NCBI GenBank assembly: GCA_947497065.1
Contig: CANMEQ010000005.1
Location: 62,001-126,000 of the forward strand
Origin: an uncultured Paracoccaceae bacterium
GTDB taxonomy: Bacteria; Pseudomonadota; Alphaproteobacteria; Rhodobacterales; Rhodobacteraceae
Direction: 5' to 3'
Length of the DNA stretch: 64,000 nucleotides
The notes under the pieces were generated by a model that was given only the letters and a program-made list of their open reading frames with translations, had not been told where the DNA came from and did no database searches. Of this stretch, positions 8,293 to 17,311 are shown piece after piece. The translations under genes and the position numbers were made by a program. Every line of letters begins with the position of its first letter. The first letter of the stretch is position 1.

Positions 8293-8802
8293 TCAATGCA
8301 ACACTTTGTAAGGTTTGTGGTCGGGCGCCATCCAGACGGTCATTTGCGCAACGTTTGCGCGGTTGAGAACATACAACATGTATTCCGTTTTTATGCCGGG
8401 CAAGGTGATAAAGACGTCAAACAGTGCCTCGACCCCTTTTGCATTTGTTGGAATGTCCAGAAATGAACCATCTGCGTTAATTAATCGCCAAGACGGGGCG
8501 GGGGTGAGGTCCAGTTGGACCATGAGGTCTAATTCCGCGACGCCGCCGTCAAGTGGCCCTAGATAGGTGACGCGCCGTTCGTCCAAAGTGACGACGCCGG
8601 GCCCGTCATCGAGGGCTTGGAAGCGGACCTTTTGAGCGGCTGAGATGGCCAGCATGATCCCGAGGGCAGCAACGGCCCAGCCGACCCATTCCATGATGCC
8701 GAAGGCGGAGAGGGCGAACCATGCGCCCAAGCCTGCGAGAATGAGGGCGGCGATTACTTCGCGCCACCGCCACAGGCTGTCGCGCAGTTCGGGGCGGATC
8801 AT
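8293..8802 (-). CDS. Conserved membrane protein between rsmE and gshA
   Basis: A 169-residue protein beginning MIRPELRDSLWRWREV, with two closely spaced hydrophobic segments (about residues 16-50) and a soluble beta-rich C-terminal part that may lie in the cytoplasm (LDDGPGVVTLDERRVTYLGPLDGG). The soluble part resembles the small PH-like domains found after a double-spanning membrane hairpin, but I am not certain. The ATG at 8802 overlaps the rsmE stop (ATGA), so it is translated together with rsmE. The frame stays open far upstream over rsmE, which is a shadow. No function can be assigned. Confidence 0.75.
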   Translation of the reverse strand: MIRPELRDSLWRWREVIAALILAGLGAWFALSAFGIMEWVGWAVAALGIMLAISAAQKVRFQALDDGPGVVTLDERRVTYLGPLDGGVAELDLMVQLDLTPAPSWRLINADGSFLDIPTNAKGVEALFDVFITLPGIKTEYMLYVLNRANVAQMTVWMAPDHKPYKVLH

Positions 8803-9551
8803 GTCCAATCCCCCAGATGGGCCTGCCAGAGGGTCATCGCGGCAATTGCAGCGGTTTCGGCGCGCAAGATACGCGGGCCGAGGCCGATGGGCACGATGGT
8901 GTCGGGCAAGGCGGTGCGCAGGTGATCGGTTTCGGTGGTGGAAAATCCGCCTTCGGGCCCGATGAGGATGGCCCAGGGTCCGGCGGGGCGGCTGAACTGC
9001 GTCAGCGCGCTGTGGCCTTGTTTCAACGACAGGCTTTCGTCGCAGTGCAGGATTTTGCGGTCGGTGGGCCAGCTGGCGAGGGCTGATTTGAGTTTTTGAA
9101 CCTCGAGCACCTGCGGCACCGAGAGGGCTTCGCATTGCTCGGCGGCTTCGATTGCGGTGGCTTGGAGTTTGTCTTGGCGCACGCGGTTGGCGCCTTGGGT
9201 GTATTCGGTTTGGACGGGGACGATTTTGGACACGCCCAGCTCCACCGCTTTTTCCACCACAAAGGCCATGCGTTCCTTGCGGATGGGGGCGCAGAGTAAC
9301 CACAGGTCGGGCGGGGTGGTTTGTGGGCGTGTTTGTGTCGCACAAGCCAGCACGCCGCCCTTTTTGCCTGCCTCGGCCACGTCGGCCAGCCATTCACCAT
9401 CGGTGCCGTTGAATACGATCACCTGATCGCCCGCAGACAGACGCATGACATTGAATAAATAATGCGCTTGATCCCGCGACAGCGGGACCCGTTGCGCAGC
9501 CGACAGCGGGTGATCTACATAGAGACGACGAAGTGATGCATTCCGAACCAT
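8799..9551 (-). CDS. rsmE: 16S rRNA (uracil(1498)-N(3))-methyltransferase RsmE
   Basis: A 250-residue SPOUT methyltransferase that methylates U1498 of 16S rRNA using S-adenosylmethionine. The knot motifs LIGPEGGFSTTE and LGPRILRAETAAIAAM are complete, and the N-terminal PUA-like part (RRLYVD.PL, ...VFNGTDGEWLADV) is present. I chose the ATG at 9551 (MVRNASLRR); an in-frame ATG at 9563 would add MLGP. Its start lies only 12 bp from the divergent ubiA start, so the promoters of the two genes must lie inside each other's coding sequence. Confidence 0.95.
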   Translation of the reverse strand: MVRNASLRRLYVDHPLSAAQRVPLSRDQAHYLFNVMRLSAGDQVIVFNGTDGEWLADVAEAGKKGGVLACATQTRPQTTPPDLWLLCAPIRKERMAFVVEKAVELGVSKIVPVQTEYTQGANRVRQDKLQATAIEAAEQCEALSVPQVLEVQKLKSALASWPTDRKILHCDESLSLKQGHSALTQFSRPAGPWAILIGPEGGFSTTETDHLRTALPDTIVPIGLGPRILRAETAAIAAMTLWQAHLGDWT

Positions 9552-9563
9552 AGGGCCGAGCAT

Positions 9564-10523
9564 ATGACCGACACGAACGGGACACCAGAGCCGCAAATTG
9601 CCGATGCCGTGATTGGCAACTGGGTGGACCGGTTTGCGCCCCCCGCCACGCGCCCCTATTTGCGGCTGAGCCGTGCGGATCGCCCGATTGGCACATGGCT
9701 TTTGCTGTTGCCCTGTTGGTGGGCGCTGCTGTTGGCGATGCTGCACACGGGGCAGGCCAGCTGGTTTGATGGCTGGATCGCGCTGGGCTGTGCGATTGGC
9801 GCGTTTTTGATGCGCGGTGCAGGCTGCACGTGGAATGACATCACCGACCGCCACATTGACGGGTCGGTCGAGCGCACGGCCAATCGCCCGTTGCCATCGA
9901 GACAGGTGACCGTGCGCGGGGCGTTGATCTGGATGGCGGTGCAGGCGCTGATTTCGCTGGCCATTTTGCTGACGTTCAACCTCAACGCGGTTTTGCTGGG
10001 CTTTGCCTCGATCATTCCGGTGGCGATTTACCCCTTTGCCAAACGGTTCACCTGGTGGCCGCAGGCGTTCCTTGGGATTGCGTTCAATTGGGGGGCGTTG
10101 CTGGTTTGGACGGCGCATACCGGCACCTTGGGCTGGCCTGCTGTCGCGCTTTACGTGGCGGGCATCGCTTGGACGTTGTTTTACGACACGATTTATGCCC
10201 ACCAAGACGCCGATGATGATGCGTTGATCGGGGTGAAATCAACCGCGCGGCTGTTTGGCGACAAAACCATGATCTGGCTGCGGTATTTTCTTGTGGCGAC
10301 GGTGTCGTTCATGGGGATTGCGGTGATTGTGGCCCTGATCGATGTCTCGCCTTTGGCGATGGTTGTGGCCCTTGGCGGGCCGTGGGCCATGGGGTGGCAT
10401 CTTGCGTGGCAGCAACGCAGCTTTGATCCTGAAAACGCAGCCGGGTTGCTGCGCACCTTTCGATCCAACCGCGAGGCCGGGTTTATCCCTTTGCCGTTTT
10501 TCGCCGTCGCCCTGTTGCTGTGA
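9564..10523 (+). CDS. ubiA: 4-hydroxybenzoate polyprenyltransferase UbiA
   Basis: A 319-residue integral membrane prenyltransferase of ubiquinone synthesis, which attaches the polyprenyl tail to 4-hydroxybenzoate. The first Asp-rich motif is NDITDRHID at residues 91-99 with downstream ERTANRPLPSR; the second is YDTIYAHQDADDD with KSTARLFG. Eight or so hydrophobic segments follow. An AGGG sequence 8 bases before the ATG can serve as ribosome binding site. The gene is divergent from rsmE and followed by the OmpA-family gene. Confidence 0.96.
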   Translation: MTDTNGTPEPQIADAVIGNWVDRFAPPATRPYLRLSRADRPIGTWLLLLPCWWALLLAMLHTGQASWFDGWIALGCAIGAFLMRGAGCTWNDITDRHIDGSVERTANRPLPSRQVTVRGALIWMAVQALISLAILLTFNLNAVLLGFASIIPVAIYPFAKRFTWWPQAFLGIAFNWGALLVWTAHTGTLGWPAVALYVAGIAWTLFYDTIYAHQDADDDALIGVKSTARLFGDKTMIWLRYFLVATVSFMGIAVIVALIDVSPLAMVVALGGPWAMGWHLAWQQRSFDPENAAGLLRTFRSNREAGFIPLPFFAVALLL

Positions 10524-10580
10524 TTGATCCTTGGGCCACAACCGCCTAAGCACTGTGCAACGATTTTAAAGGACCGGGTC

Positions 10581-12476
10581 ATGCGGCTTTCTGCACTTTT
10601 CATCCGATTGGGCGCCTTTGCGCTCGCTGCTGTGATTTGCGCCTTGGGCGCGCGCGTGGCTGTGGCCACGGTTGAGACCCGCTCGGTTGAGGCGGTGCAA
10701 CTGTCGTTGGAAGAGAACGGGCATGGGTTTGCGACGGTTCTGGGCGATGGTCTTCAGGTTATTCTTGAGGGGGAGGCCCCGTCTGAAGCCGTGCGGTTTC
10801 GCGCCATTTCGACAGCGGGGGGTATGGTCGACGCCAGCCGCGTGATCGACAATATGACAGTGGAAGACAGCGCCGATCTGGAGGCGCCTGAGTTCTCCAT
10901 GGAGATCTTGCGCAACGACAGCGGTATTTCGATCATCGGGCTGATCCCGGCCTCTGCCGACCGGGAAGACCTGACCACACGGCTGACGGACATGGCCGGT
11001 GAGGGGGCGAATTTCGCCGATCTATTGGAAAGCGCTGATTATGAAGAACCCGACGGCTGGGAGCCTGCGGTGAACTACGCGATCCGCGCGTTGCAGCGGT
11101 TGCCGCGCTCCAAGATTTCGGTGCGTGCGGGCCGTGTGACCATCGAGGCGATTTCGGATTCAATGGAAGAGAAAGCCACGCTTGAGGCGCAGTTGCGGCG
11201 GATCACGCCAGCCGGCATCACCACCACGCTGGATATTATGGCGCCGCGCCCTGTTGTGTCGCCCTATGTGACGCGGTTCATTCTGGATGAAGAGGGCGCG
11301 CGGTTTGACAGCTGTGTCGCTGACACCGCCGAGGCCGAGCGCCGGATCGTGGCTGCGGCTGAGGCGGCGGGTGTGAGCGATCGTGTGGGGTGCACCTTGG
11401 CGCTGGGTACGCCTACCACGCGCTGGGCCGATGCGGTTTCGCTGGCCATTGGTGCGGTTGAGGAATTGGGCGGCGGGACTGTCACGATTTCGGATACAGA
11501 CGTGACGCTTTTGGCGCCGATGGGCACGGTGCAGGGCAATTTCGACCGGATCGCGGGCGAGCTGGAAAACGCTTTGCCAGAGGTGTTTGCTTTGGACGCA
11601 GTTTTGCCGGCTGCCCCTGCCGCAGGCGATGAAGGCCCGCCGCAATTTGTGGCGACGTTGAGCCCCGAAGGTTTGGTGCAATTGCGTGGGCGCGTGTCTG
11701 ATGAGTTGTTGAATACGACGGCTGAAAACTTTGCCGGGGCGAAATTCGGGTCTGCTGATATTTCCATGGCCACACGGGTGGTTGATGGGTTGCCCAACGG
11801 CTGGCCTGTGCGTGTTTTGGCGGGGATCGAGGCGCTGTCGAAATTGTCCAACGGGTCTGTCACGGTGGAGCCGACATCGGTCGTGGTGCGCGGGAACACG
11901 GGCTCGCAAAGTGCAGGGGGTGAGATTACCCGCCTGCTGGTGGAAAAGCTGGGCACGACGGATGAGTTTTCGGTCGATGTGACCTATGTCGAGGCGCTTG
12001 ATCCGATTGCGGCCTTGCCGACGGAAGATGAATGTCTTGAGCAGATTGGTGCCGTCACCCAGAGCCGCAAAATCACGTTTGAGCCGGGGTCTGCGACGAT
12101 TGCGGGCGAAGGGGCCGGCATCATCGATGATATCGCCGATATTTTGCAGAAATGCGCAGATTTGCGTTTGGAAATTGCCGGATACACGGACAGCCAAGGG
12201 TCTGAGGACGGGAACCAGCGTCTTAGCCAGCAACGGGCGGATGCGGTTCTGGATGCGCTGCGCGTGCGGCGGGTTCCTGTTTCCAATTTCCGCGCAATCG
12301 GGTATGGCGAAGAAAACCCGATCGCGGACAATGAAACCGAAGCGGGCCGAGAGGCCAATCGCCGGATTGAATTTACCCTGATCGTGCCGGAAAGCACCGA
12401 AGAGCCAACGGCGTTGGAACAAATTGAAGAGGAGGCTGCTGCAGCCGCGCAAACAGACGATGCTGCAACAGACTAA
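10581..12476 (+). CDS. OmpA-family protein with tandem BON-like repeats (first module)
   Basis: A 631-residue envelope protein. It opens with a signal or anchor (MRLSALFIRLGAFALAAVICALGARVAVA split across about 30 residues), then several BON-like units with the pattern W..A...ai.AL..L..G.V.V....V.v.G (for example near GWEPAVNYAIRAL, RWADAVSLAIGAV and GWPVRVLAGIEAL). It ends in an OmpA C-terminal peptidoglycan-binding domain (GYTDSQGSEDGNQRLSQQRA, GYGEENPIADN, NRRIEF). The final 30 residues are Glu/Ala-rich. The ATG at 10581 follows an AAAGGA Shine-Dalgarno; upstream in-frame codons belong to the ubiA tail region. A second protein of the same design is at 51939-54122, and each is followed by a small TM/coiled-coil gene. 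Confidence 0.88.
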   Translation: MRLSALFIRLGAFALAAVICALGARVAVATVETRSVEAVQLSLEENGHGFATVLGDGLQVILEGEAPSEAVRFRAISTAGGMVDASRVIDNMTVEDSADLEAPEFSMEILRNDSGISIIGLIPASADREDLTTRLTDMAGEGANFADLLESADYEEPDGWEPAVNYAIRALQRLPRSKISVRAGRVTIEAISDSMEEKATLEAQLRRITPAGITTTLDIMAPRPVVSPYVTRFILDEEGARFDSCVADTAEAERRIVAAAEAAGVSDRVGCTLALGTPTTRWADAVSLAIGAVEELGGGTVTISDTDVTLLAPMGTVQGNFDRIAGELENALPEVFALDAVLPAAPAAGDEGPPQFVATLSPEGLVQLRGRVSDELLNTTAENFAGAKFGSADISMATRVVDGLPNGWPVRVLAGIEALSKLSNGSVTVEPTSVVVRGNTGSQSAGGEITRLLVEKLGTTDEFSVDVTYVEALDPIAALPTEDECLEQIGAVTQSRKITFEPGSATIAGEGAGIIDDIADILQKCADLRLEIAGYTDSQGSEDGNQRLSQQRADAVLDALRVRRVPVSNFRAIGYGEENPIADNETEAGREANRRIEFTLIVPESTEEPTALEQIEEEAAAAAQTDDAATD

Positions 12477-12511
12477 CGCGCCGCGCAGGCGGACAGGGAC
12501 GGGACAACACG

Positions 12512-12838
12512 ATGAACAGAACTGAATTTATTGTCGCCACAGCGATAATTTTGTTCGTAGCTTTTTGTCTGGGCTGGTTTGCCAGTTGGCTGATCAACCG
12601 TTTTACCCGTGTGTCCAAAGCGGAAGTGGGCGAGCTGGACCGCATGGCGCAAGCCCTGCACGAGGCCGAAGAAACCCGCGATCAGGCGATCACTTATTTG
12701 CAGCAACGCGAAGCCGAGATCACCAATCAGCTGAGCCAGACCGAGGCGGAATTGCGCGCCGCTATGGACGGCCTGCGCGATGCGCGCCAAGAGGCCGAAG
12801 AGTTGCGCGCCTATATCGAGCGTCAAAACGCGGGCTAA
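12512..12838 (+). CDS. Small TM plus coiled-coil protein paired with OmpA-family gene
   Basis: A 108-residue protein with one N-terminal hydrophobic segment (about residues 8-30, ending in GWFASWLINRF) followed by a long charged heptad-like helix rich in Glu, Ala, Gln and Arg (about 38-105). It lies 35 bp downstream of the OmpA-family gene on the same strand. The second OmpA-family gene of the window is followed by a protein with a similar beginning (GLFAGWLIW plus coiled coil), suggesting the two partners work together at the inner face of the envelope. No named family is recognised. Confidence 0.75.
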   Translation: MNRTEFIVATAIILFVAFCLGWFASWLINRFTRVSKAEVGELDRMAQALHEAEETRDQAITYLQQREAEITNQLSQTEAELRAAMDGLRDARQEAEELRAYIERQNAG

Positions 12839-12853
12839 CGCCGCGCGCGGTTC

Positions 12854-12914
12854 GTTTCAAAACAGCCATAAAATACCATCATTTTGCGGGCCTGCGTTTA
12901 CTTTGTTTCAAAAC
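12854..12914. repeat. Two copies of GTTTCAAAAC upstream of the ThDP gene
   Basis: GTTTCAAAAC occurs at 12854-12863 and again at 12905-12914, 51 bp apart, in the 178-bp gap before the ThDP enzyme gene. The sequence is an imperfect inverted repeat (GTTT..AAAC), and a spacing near five helical turns is compatible with paired operator sites. The rest of the gap shows no gene. Confidence 0.3.
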
Positions 12915-13016
12915 GCAGCGGGGATAAGCCGTTCCTATGACATTCTCGTGGGCTGGCTTGTGAACGTGCCCTATCTGATGCACCTAAGATAAAGATTTTG
13001 AACGATAGGACAGACT

Positions 13017-14615
13017 ATGCGCGCAGCAGATGTACTCGCAAAACGATTGTACGCGGCCGGATGCCGATATGCCTTTGGGATGCCCGGTGGCGAGGTTTTG
13101 ACCATTCTGGACGCTTTGCGCGCGGTTGGTATTGAATTCATTTTGTGCCGTCACGAAAATGCCGCGGGCTTTATGGCGGAGGGGACGTACCACCGCACTG
13201 GCGCGCCTGGCATTTTGCTGGGCACGGTTGGACCGGGCGCGTTGAACGGGATCAATGTTGTTGAAAACGCCCATGAGGACCGCGTGCCCCTGATCGTGAT
13301 CAGCGGCTGCGTTGACCCTGAAACGGCGCAAACCTACACCCATCAGGTGCTGGATCAGACCCGCGTGTTTGAGCCCATCACCAAGGCCAGTTTTACCCTG
13401 AATGCAGGTGCGGCAGCGGTGATTGCCGACAAGGCAGTGGGCATCGCCACCGAAGGCCGCCCCGGCCCTGTGCACATCGATGTGCCGATTTCCGTGGCGG
13501 ATGCGCCTGCGACGGGGGGCGATATTTTGCGCCCTGCGGCTCATCCGATGGTGCCAAGTGGCCCTGCGCTGGAGGCTGTGCGCGAAGCCCTTGGGGCGGC
13601 GAAACGCCCATTGATTATCGCCGGTCTTGATGCGGTGTCTGATGCGGGCGCGGCGGCTGTTACACGCGCCGCTGAAACCTTGGGCGCACCGGTGATCACC
13701 AGCTATAAAGCCAAGGGCCTGCTGCCGGAAACCCATGCGCTGTCGCTGGGCGGGGCGGGGCTTTCGCCCAAGAACGACGCGATCTTGCTGCCGTTGGTCG
13801 CCAAGGCCGATGTGATTTTGGCGATTGGGTATGACCCCGTTGAAATGCGCCCCGGCTGGCAGAATCCGTGGGACCCGAGCGCGCAGATCGTGATCGATAT
13901 CACAGCAGAACCGAACCACCATTACATGCACCACGCGACCCATAATTTCATCGGCGAAGTGGCCGCCTCTGTGGAAACGATGCTGCCCGATGCGCCGATT
14001 GAAACATGGGGCGGGTCCGACATTGCCGAGACCAAGGCCGCCCTCGCGCAAGCGTTTCCGAAGGGCGACACTTGGGGGCCCGCGCAGGCGATTTCGATCT
14101 GCCAAGAGGTGCTGCCCGCCGACACATTGGCCACCGCAGACAGTGGCGCACACCGCATTCTTTTGAGCCAGATGTGGGACTGCAAGTTCCCCCGTGCTCT
14201 GACGCAATCTTCGGGCTTCTGCACCATGGGCTGCGCGGTGCCTTTGGCGATGGGCGCGAATGTGGTGGAGCCGGACCGCACGGTTGTGTCGTTCAGCGGT
14301 GACGCCGGATTTTTGATGGTGGTGGGCGAATTGGCCACCGCCGCAGAACAAAAGCTGAAGACCATTTTTGTGGTGTTTGTGGATGCCTCGCTGGCGTTGA
14401 TTGAATTGAAACAACGGGGCCGTCAGCTGACCAACGTCGGCGTTGATTTTGACCGCACTGATGTGGCGGCCGTGGGGCGTGCGTTTGGCGGCAACGGGGT
14501 GTCTGTTTCGTCGGAAGGTGACTTGCGCGCAGCTCTTGCCGAGGCGCAAAACGCGGATGCGTTTACCGTGATTGCAGTTGAAATTGATAAGCAGGCATAT
14601 GATGGCGCATTCTGA
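13017..14615 (+). CDS. Thiamine diphosphate-dependent enzyme of the acetolactate synthase superfamily
   Basis: A 532-residue three-domain ThDP enzyme. The N-terminal PYR domain has the catalytic glutamate E47 in CRHENAAGFMAEG, the middle domain runs about 185-325, and the PP domain carries GDAG at 428-431 with the metal-binding partner at VFVDAS (D456). Canonical enzymes have GDG and NN; the GDA...VD variant occurs in uncharacterised relatives. The regulatory subunit of true acetolactate synthase is absent. The next gene, a CoA transferase, starts 17 bp inside this one, so the two are coupled. Oxalyl-CoA decarboxylase/2-hydroxyacyl-CoA lyase-like chemistry on a CoA ester is a reasonable guess, not a demonstration. 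Confidence 0.8.
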   Translation: MRAADVLAKRLYAAGCRYAFGMPGGEVLTILDALRAVGIEFILCRHENAAGFMAEGTYHRTGAPGILLGTVGPGALNGINVVENAHEDRVPLIVISGCVDPETAQTYTHQVLDQTRVFEPITKASFTLNAGAAAVIADKAVGIATEGRPGPVHIDVPISVADAPATGGDILRPAAHPMVPSGPALEAVREALGAAKRPLIIAGLDAVSDAGAAAVTRAAETLGAPVITSYKAKGLLPETHALSLGGAGLSPKNDAILLPLVAKADVILAIGYDPVEMRPGWQNPWDPSAQIVIDITAEPNHHYMHHATHNFIGEVAASVETMLPDAPIETWGGSDIAETKAALAQAFPKGDTWGPAQAISICQEVLPADTLATADSGAHRILLSQMWDCKFPRALTQSSGFCTMGCAVPLAMGANVVEPDRTVVSFSGDAGFLMVVGELATAAEQKLKTIFVVFVDASLALIELKQRGRQLTNVGVDFDRTDVAAVGRAFGGNGVSVSSEGDLRAALAEAQNADAFTVIAVEIDKQAYDGAF

Positions 14616-15822
14616 TCACCCCACACCCGGCGCACTGGATGGTGTTTTGGTTCTGGATCTGTCGCGCATTTTGGCGGGGCCCACGGCGACCCAATTGCTG
14701 GGCGATTTGGGGGCGACGGTGATCAAGATCGAGAACCCGAAAACCGGTGGCGATGACACGCGGGCTTGGGGGCCGAACTATGTTGAAACGCCCGATGGGA
14801 ACAGCGACCTGAGCGCCTATTACAGCTGTGCCAACCGCAACAAACATTCTGTGGCGGCGGATCTGTCGACGCAGGCGGGGCGTGATTTGGTGGCATCGAT
14901 CGCGGCGCATGCGGATATCGTGATCGAGAATTACAAACCCGGTGGGTTGAAGAAATACGGCCTTGATTATGACAGTCTCAGCGCGGAGAACCCGCGGCTG
15001 GTCTATTGTTCGATCAGCGGGTTTGGTCAGACGGGGCCGAACGCTGCGCGCCCCGGATATGACCTGATGGCCCAAGGCTATGGCGGTGTGATGGATTTGA
15101 CCGGCGAGGCTGAGGGCGTGCCGACCAAAGTGGGCGTCGGCGTTGCCGATGTGATGTGTGGTATGTACGCGACCGTTGGCATGTTGGCCGCGTTGCGCCA
15201 TGCCGAAGCCACGGGCGAGGGGCAGTATATCGATGTGGCGTTGGTGGACAGCCAAATGGCGTGGCTGGTGAACCAGGGGACCAATTATCTGGTGTCGGGA
15301 ACCTCGCCGAAGCGGCAGGGAAATGGGCACCCGAATATTGTGCCTTACAGCGTTTTTCCAACCCAAGACGGCCACATCATTTTGGCGGTGGGCAACGATA
15401 GCCAGTTCCAATCGTTTTGCACTGCGATGGGGCGTGAGGATGTGAAAGCGGATGAAAGATTCGCGACAAATCCGTTGCGGATTACCCACCGTGAGGCGCT
15501 CGAAGCGCTGGTGATTGAAACATTTGCGGCCCGAACCAACACCGATATTCTTGAAACATTGCAAGCCGCGGGCGTGCCGTGCGGGCCGATTCACACAGTT
15601 GAGCAGGCTTTAACGTCGGATCAGGCGGTGGCGCGAGGCGCTGTCGTCAAGGTGAATGACCCCCAAACCGTTGCCGGATCTGTCGATCTGCTCGGTAATC
15701 CGCTAAAATTTTCGAAAACGCCTGTCAAATATGCAAAAGCACCACCGCGTTTTGGGGCCGACACGGAAAACCTTACTGAAATCATTGGAAAAACACGTGA
15801 TCGGCGGACGGACGCCGAGTGA
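14599..15822 (+). CDS. Class III CoA-transferase, CaiB/BaiF family
   Basis: A 407-residue family III CoA transferase, which moves CoA between carboxylic acids through an enzyme-bound anhydride. The catalytic aspartate is D155 in RPGYDLMAQ; the N-terminal LDLSRILAGPTATQLLGDLGA and ENPKTGGDDTR segments and the glycine-rich GVGVADVMCGMYA are typical. The ATG at 14599 lies within the end of the ThDP gene (17-bp overlap, different frame); an ATG at 14602 is equally possible. Pairing with the ThDP enzyme implies that one activates or recycles the acyl group the other cleaves or joins. The substrate is unknown. Confidence 0.9.
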   Translation: MMAHSDHPTPGALDGVLVLDLSRILAGPTATQLLGDLGATVIKIENPKTGGDDTRAWGPNYVETPDGNSDLSAYYSCANRNKHSVAADLSTQAGRDLVASIAAHADIVIENYKPGGLKKYGLDYDSLSAENPRLVYCSISGFGQTGPNAARPGYDLMAQGYGGVMDLTGEAEGVPTKVGVGVADVMCGMYATVGMLAALRHAEATGEGQYIDVALVDSQMAWLVNQGTNYLVSGTSPKRQGNGHPNIVPYSVFPTQDGHIILAVGNDSQFQSFCTAMGREDVKADERFATNPLRITHREALEALVIETFAARTNTDILETLQAAGVPCGPIHTVEQALTSDQAVARGAVVKVNDPQTVAGSVDLLGNPLKFSKTPVKYAKAPPRFGADTENLTEIIGKTRDRRTDAE

Positions 15823-15928
15823 TCACAGATTGATCACAAACGTGGCATTCGCGGTGTCGTGATGGGGCGCGCCCTTCTAAAAAGACTATATTCCCAATGA
15901 TGTACCCTGACAAAAAAGAGAAAACTTA

Positions 15929-17293
15929 ATGTTAGATGATGTTTGTGGCTGCCGTGTGAGCCTGACCGATGCAGATGCTTTAGCTGCATGGAACGGTGTT
16001 GTTTTAGGTATCCTGTCCCACGGGCAAGCCACAGGAGATCATCTGGGTGATTTGTTGCAGCGCGCACCGGAGTTCGCGCTGGCCCATGCGATGAAGGGTC
16101 TGGCCTGCCTTATGCTGGGGCGTCGTGAAGTTGTTCAGACCGCTGTTGAGGCGAGTGCGGCTGCGAATGCGGCCCTTGCACGGGGCGGCGCGACCGCGCG
16201 CGAACAGCTGTGGTGCAAAGCCTTGGAAGACTGGCTGGCAGGGCGGCCAACGGATGCCATCGGGCGCATGGAAGCCGCGATGCAGCTGAACCCGGCTGAT
16301 ACGATCAGCATGAAATTGTCCCACGGTATCCGGTTCATCATGGGCGACAACACGGGCATGTTGCGGTCTGTCAAACGGGCGTTGCCGGCCCATGGCCCTG
16401 ATCACCCGCTGTATGGTTACATTCTTGGGTGCCATTCCTTCGCGTTGGAAGAAAACGGCGATTATGAAGGGGCGGAACGGGTTGGTTTGCGCGCGCTGCA
16501 GTTCGCCAAGGATGACGCATGGGGCCTGCACGCTGTGACCCACGTCTACGACATGACGCACCGCACCGATGCTGGCATTGCCTTGATCGACGAAAACACC
16601 GGCGTTTGGAGCCATTGTAACAACTTCCGGTTCCACGTGTGGTGGCACAAGGCGTTGCTGCATCTGGACCAACGCGACTACGACACAGCCTTGTCTCTCT
16701 ACGACACCAAAATTCGCGAAGATAAAACCGATGACTACCGTGATTTTTCGAACGCCAGTTCGCTGCTGATGCGCCTTGAACTGGAGGGTGTGAACATCGG
16801 CGACCGTTGGGTTGAACTGGCGGATTTGGCTGAGAAACGCACATCGGATGGCTGTTTGGTGTTTGCCGATATGCATTACATGCTGGCCTTGATTGGGGAA
16901 ACACGCCCCGAGGCTGCGGCTCAGATGACCGCGCGTGTGGCGCAAAGCGCCAAGGAACACGACGAGATGGCGCAGGTGATGACGACACCGGGCCTGTCCA
17001 CGTCAAAAGGGCTCGAAGCGTTTGGCGAGGCCGATTACAGCGCCGCGTTCGCCCATCTTCACGCGGCCCAGCCGCATTTCCAATCCATGGGCGGCAGCCA
17101 CGCACAGCGCGATGTGTTCGAGCGGCTGACGATCGAGGCGGGTCTGCGCGCAGGGCGGTTGAACGAAACCGAAGCCTTGCTGTTGGAACGCACGACGTTG
17201 CGCGGTGGGTTCGAGGATAATTTTGCGGCCACCCGAATGGACCATGTTGCCAAATTGCGTCAAATGTCCGAAGCACCGACCGCCGCAGAATAA
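15929..17293 (+). CDS. Tetratricopeptide repeat protein 38 (TTC38)-like protein
   Basis: A 454-residue all-helical repeat protein of the TTC38 family, which is shared by bacteria and animals and has no established biochemical role. Typical phrases are LAHAMKGLACLMLGRRE, the LYGYILGCHSFALEENGDYEGAER unit, WGLHAVTHVYDM, and HVWWHKALLHLDQRDYDTAL. No signal peptide is present, so it should be cytoplasmic. It begins with MLDDVCGC and ends 18 bp before opgC, on the same strand; co-transcription with the glucan genes is likely. Its presence at the head of a periplasmic glucan operon is unusual. Confidence 0.85.
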   Translation: MLDDVCGCRVSLTDADALAAWNGVVLGILSHGQATGDHLGDLLQRAPEFALAHAMKGLACLMLGRREVVQTAVEASAAANAALARGGATAREQLWCKALEDWLAGRPTDAIGRMEAAMQLNPADTISMKLSHGIRFIMGDNTGMLRSVKRALPAHGPDHPLYGYILGCHSFALEENGDYEGAERVGLRALQFAKDDAWGLHAVTHVYDMTHRTDAGIALIDENTGVWSHCNNFRFHVWWHKALLHLDQRDYDTALSLYDTKIREDKTDDYRDFSNASSLLMRLELEGVNIGDRWVELADLAEKRTSDGCLVFADMHYMLALIGETRPEAAAQMTARVAQSAKEHDEMAQVMTTPGLSTSKGLEAFGEADYSAAFAHLHAAQPHFQSMGGSHAQRDVFERLTIEAGLRAGRLNETEALLLERTTLRGGFEDNFAATRMDHVAKLRQMSEAPTAAE

Positions 17294-17311
17294 GTAGAAC
17301 GGACCCCCAGA

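Noticed and set aside
12839-13016. Intergenic region checked for tRNA or small RNA genes
   Set aside because: No cloverleaf, CCA end or terminator; only the two GTTTCAAAAC copies stand out.
12984-14549. A 521-codon open frame opposite the ThDP gene
   Set aside because: Shadow of a complete ThDP enzyme gene; composition rich in His, Arg and Gln as expected for antisense reading.
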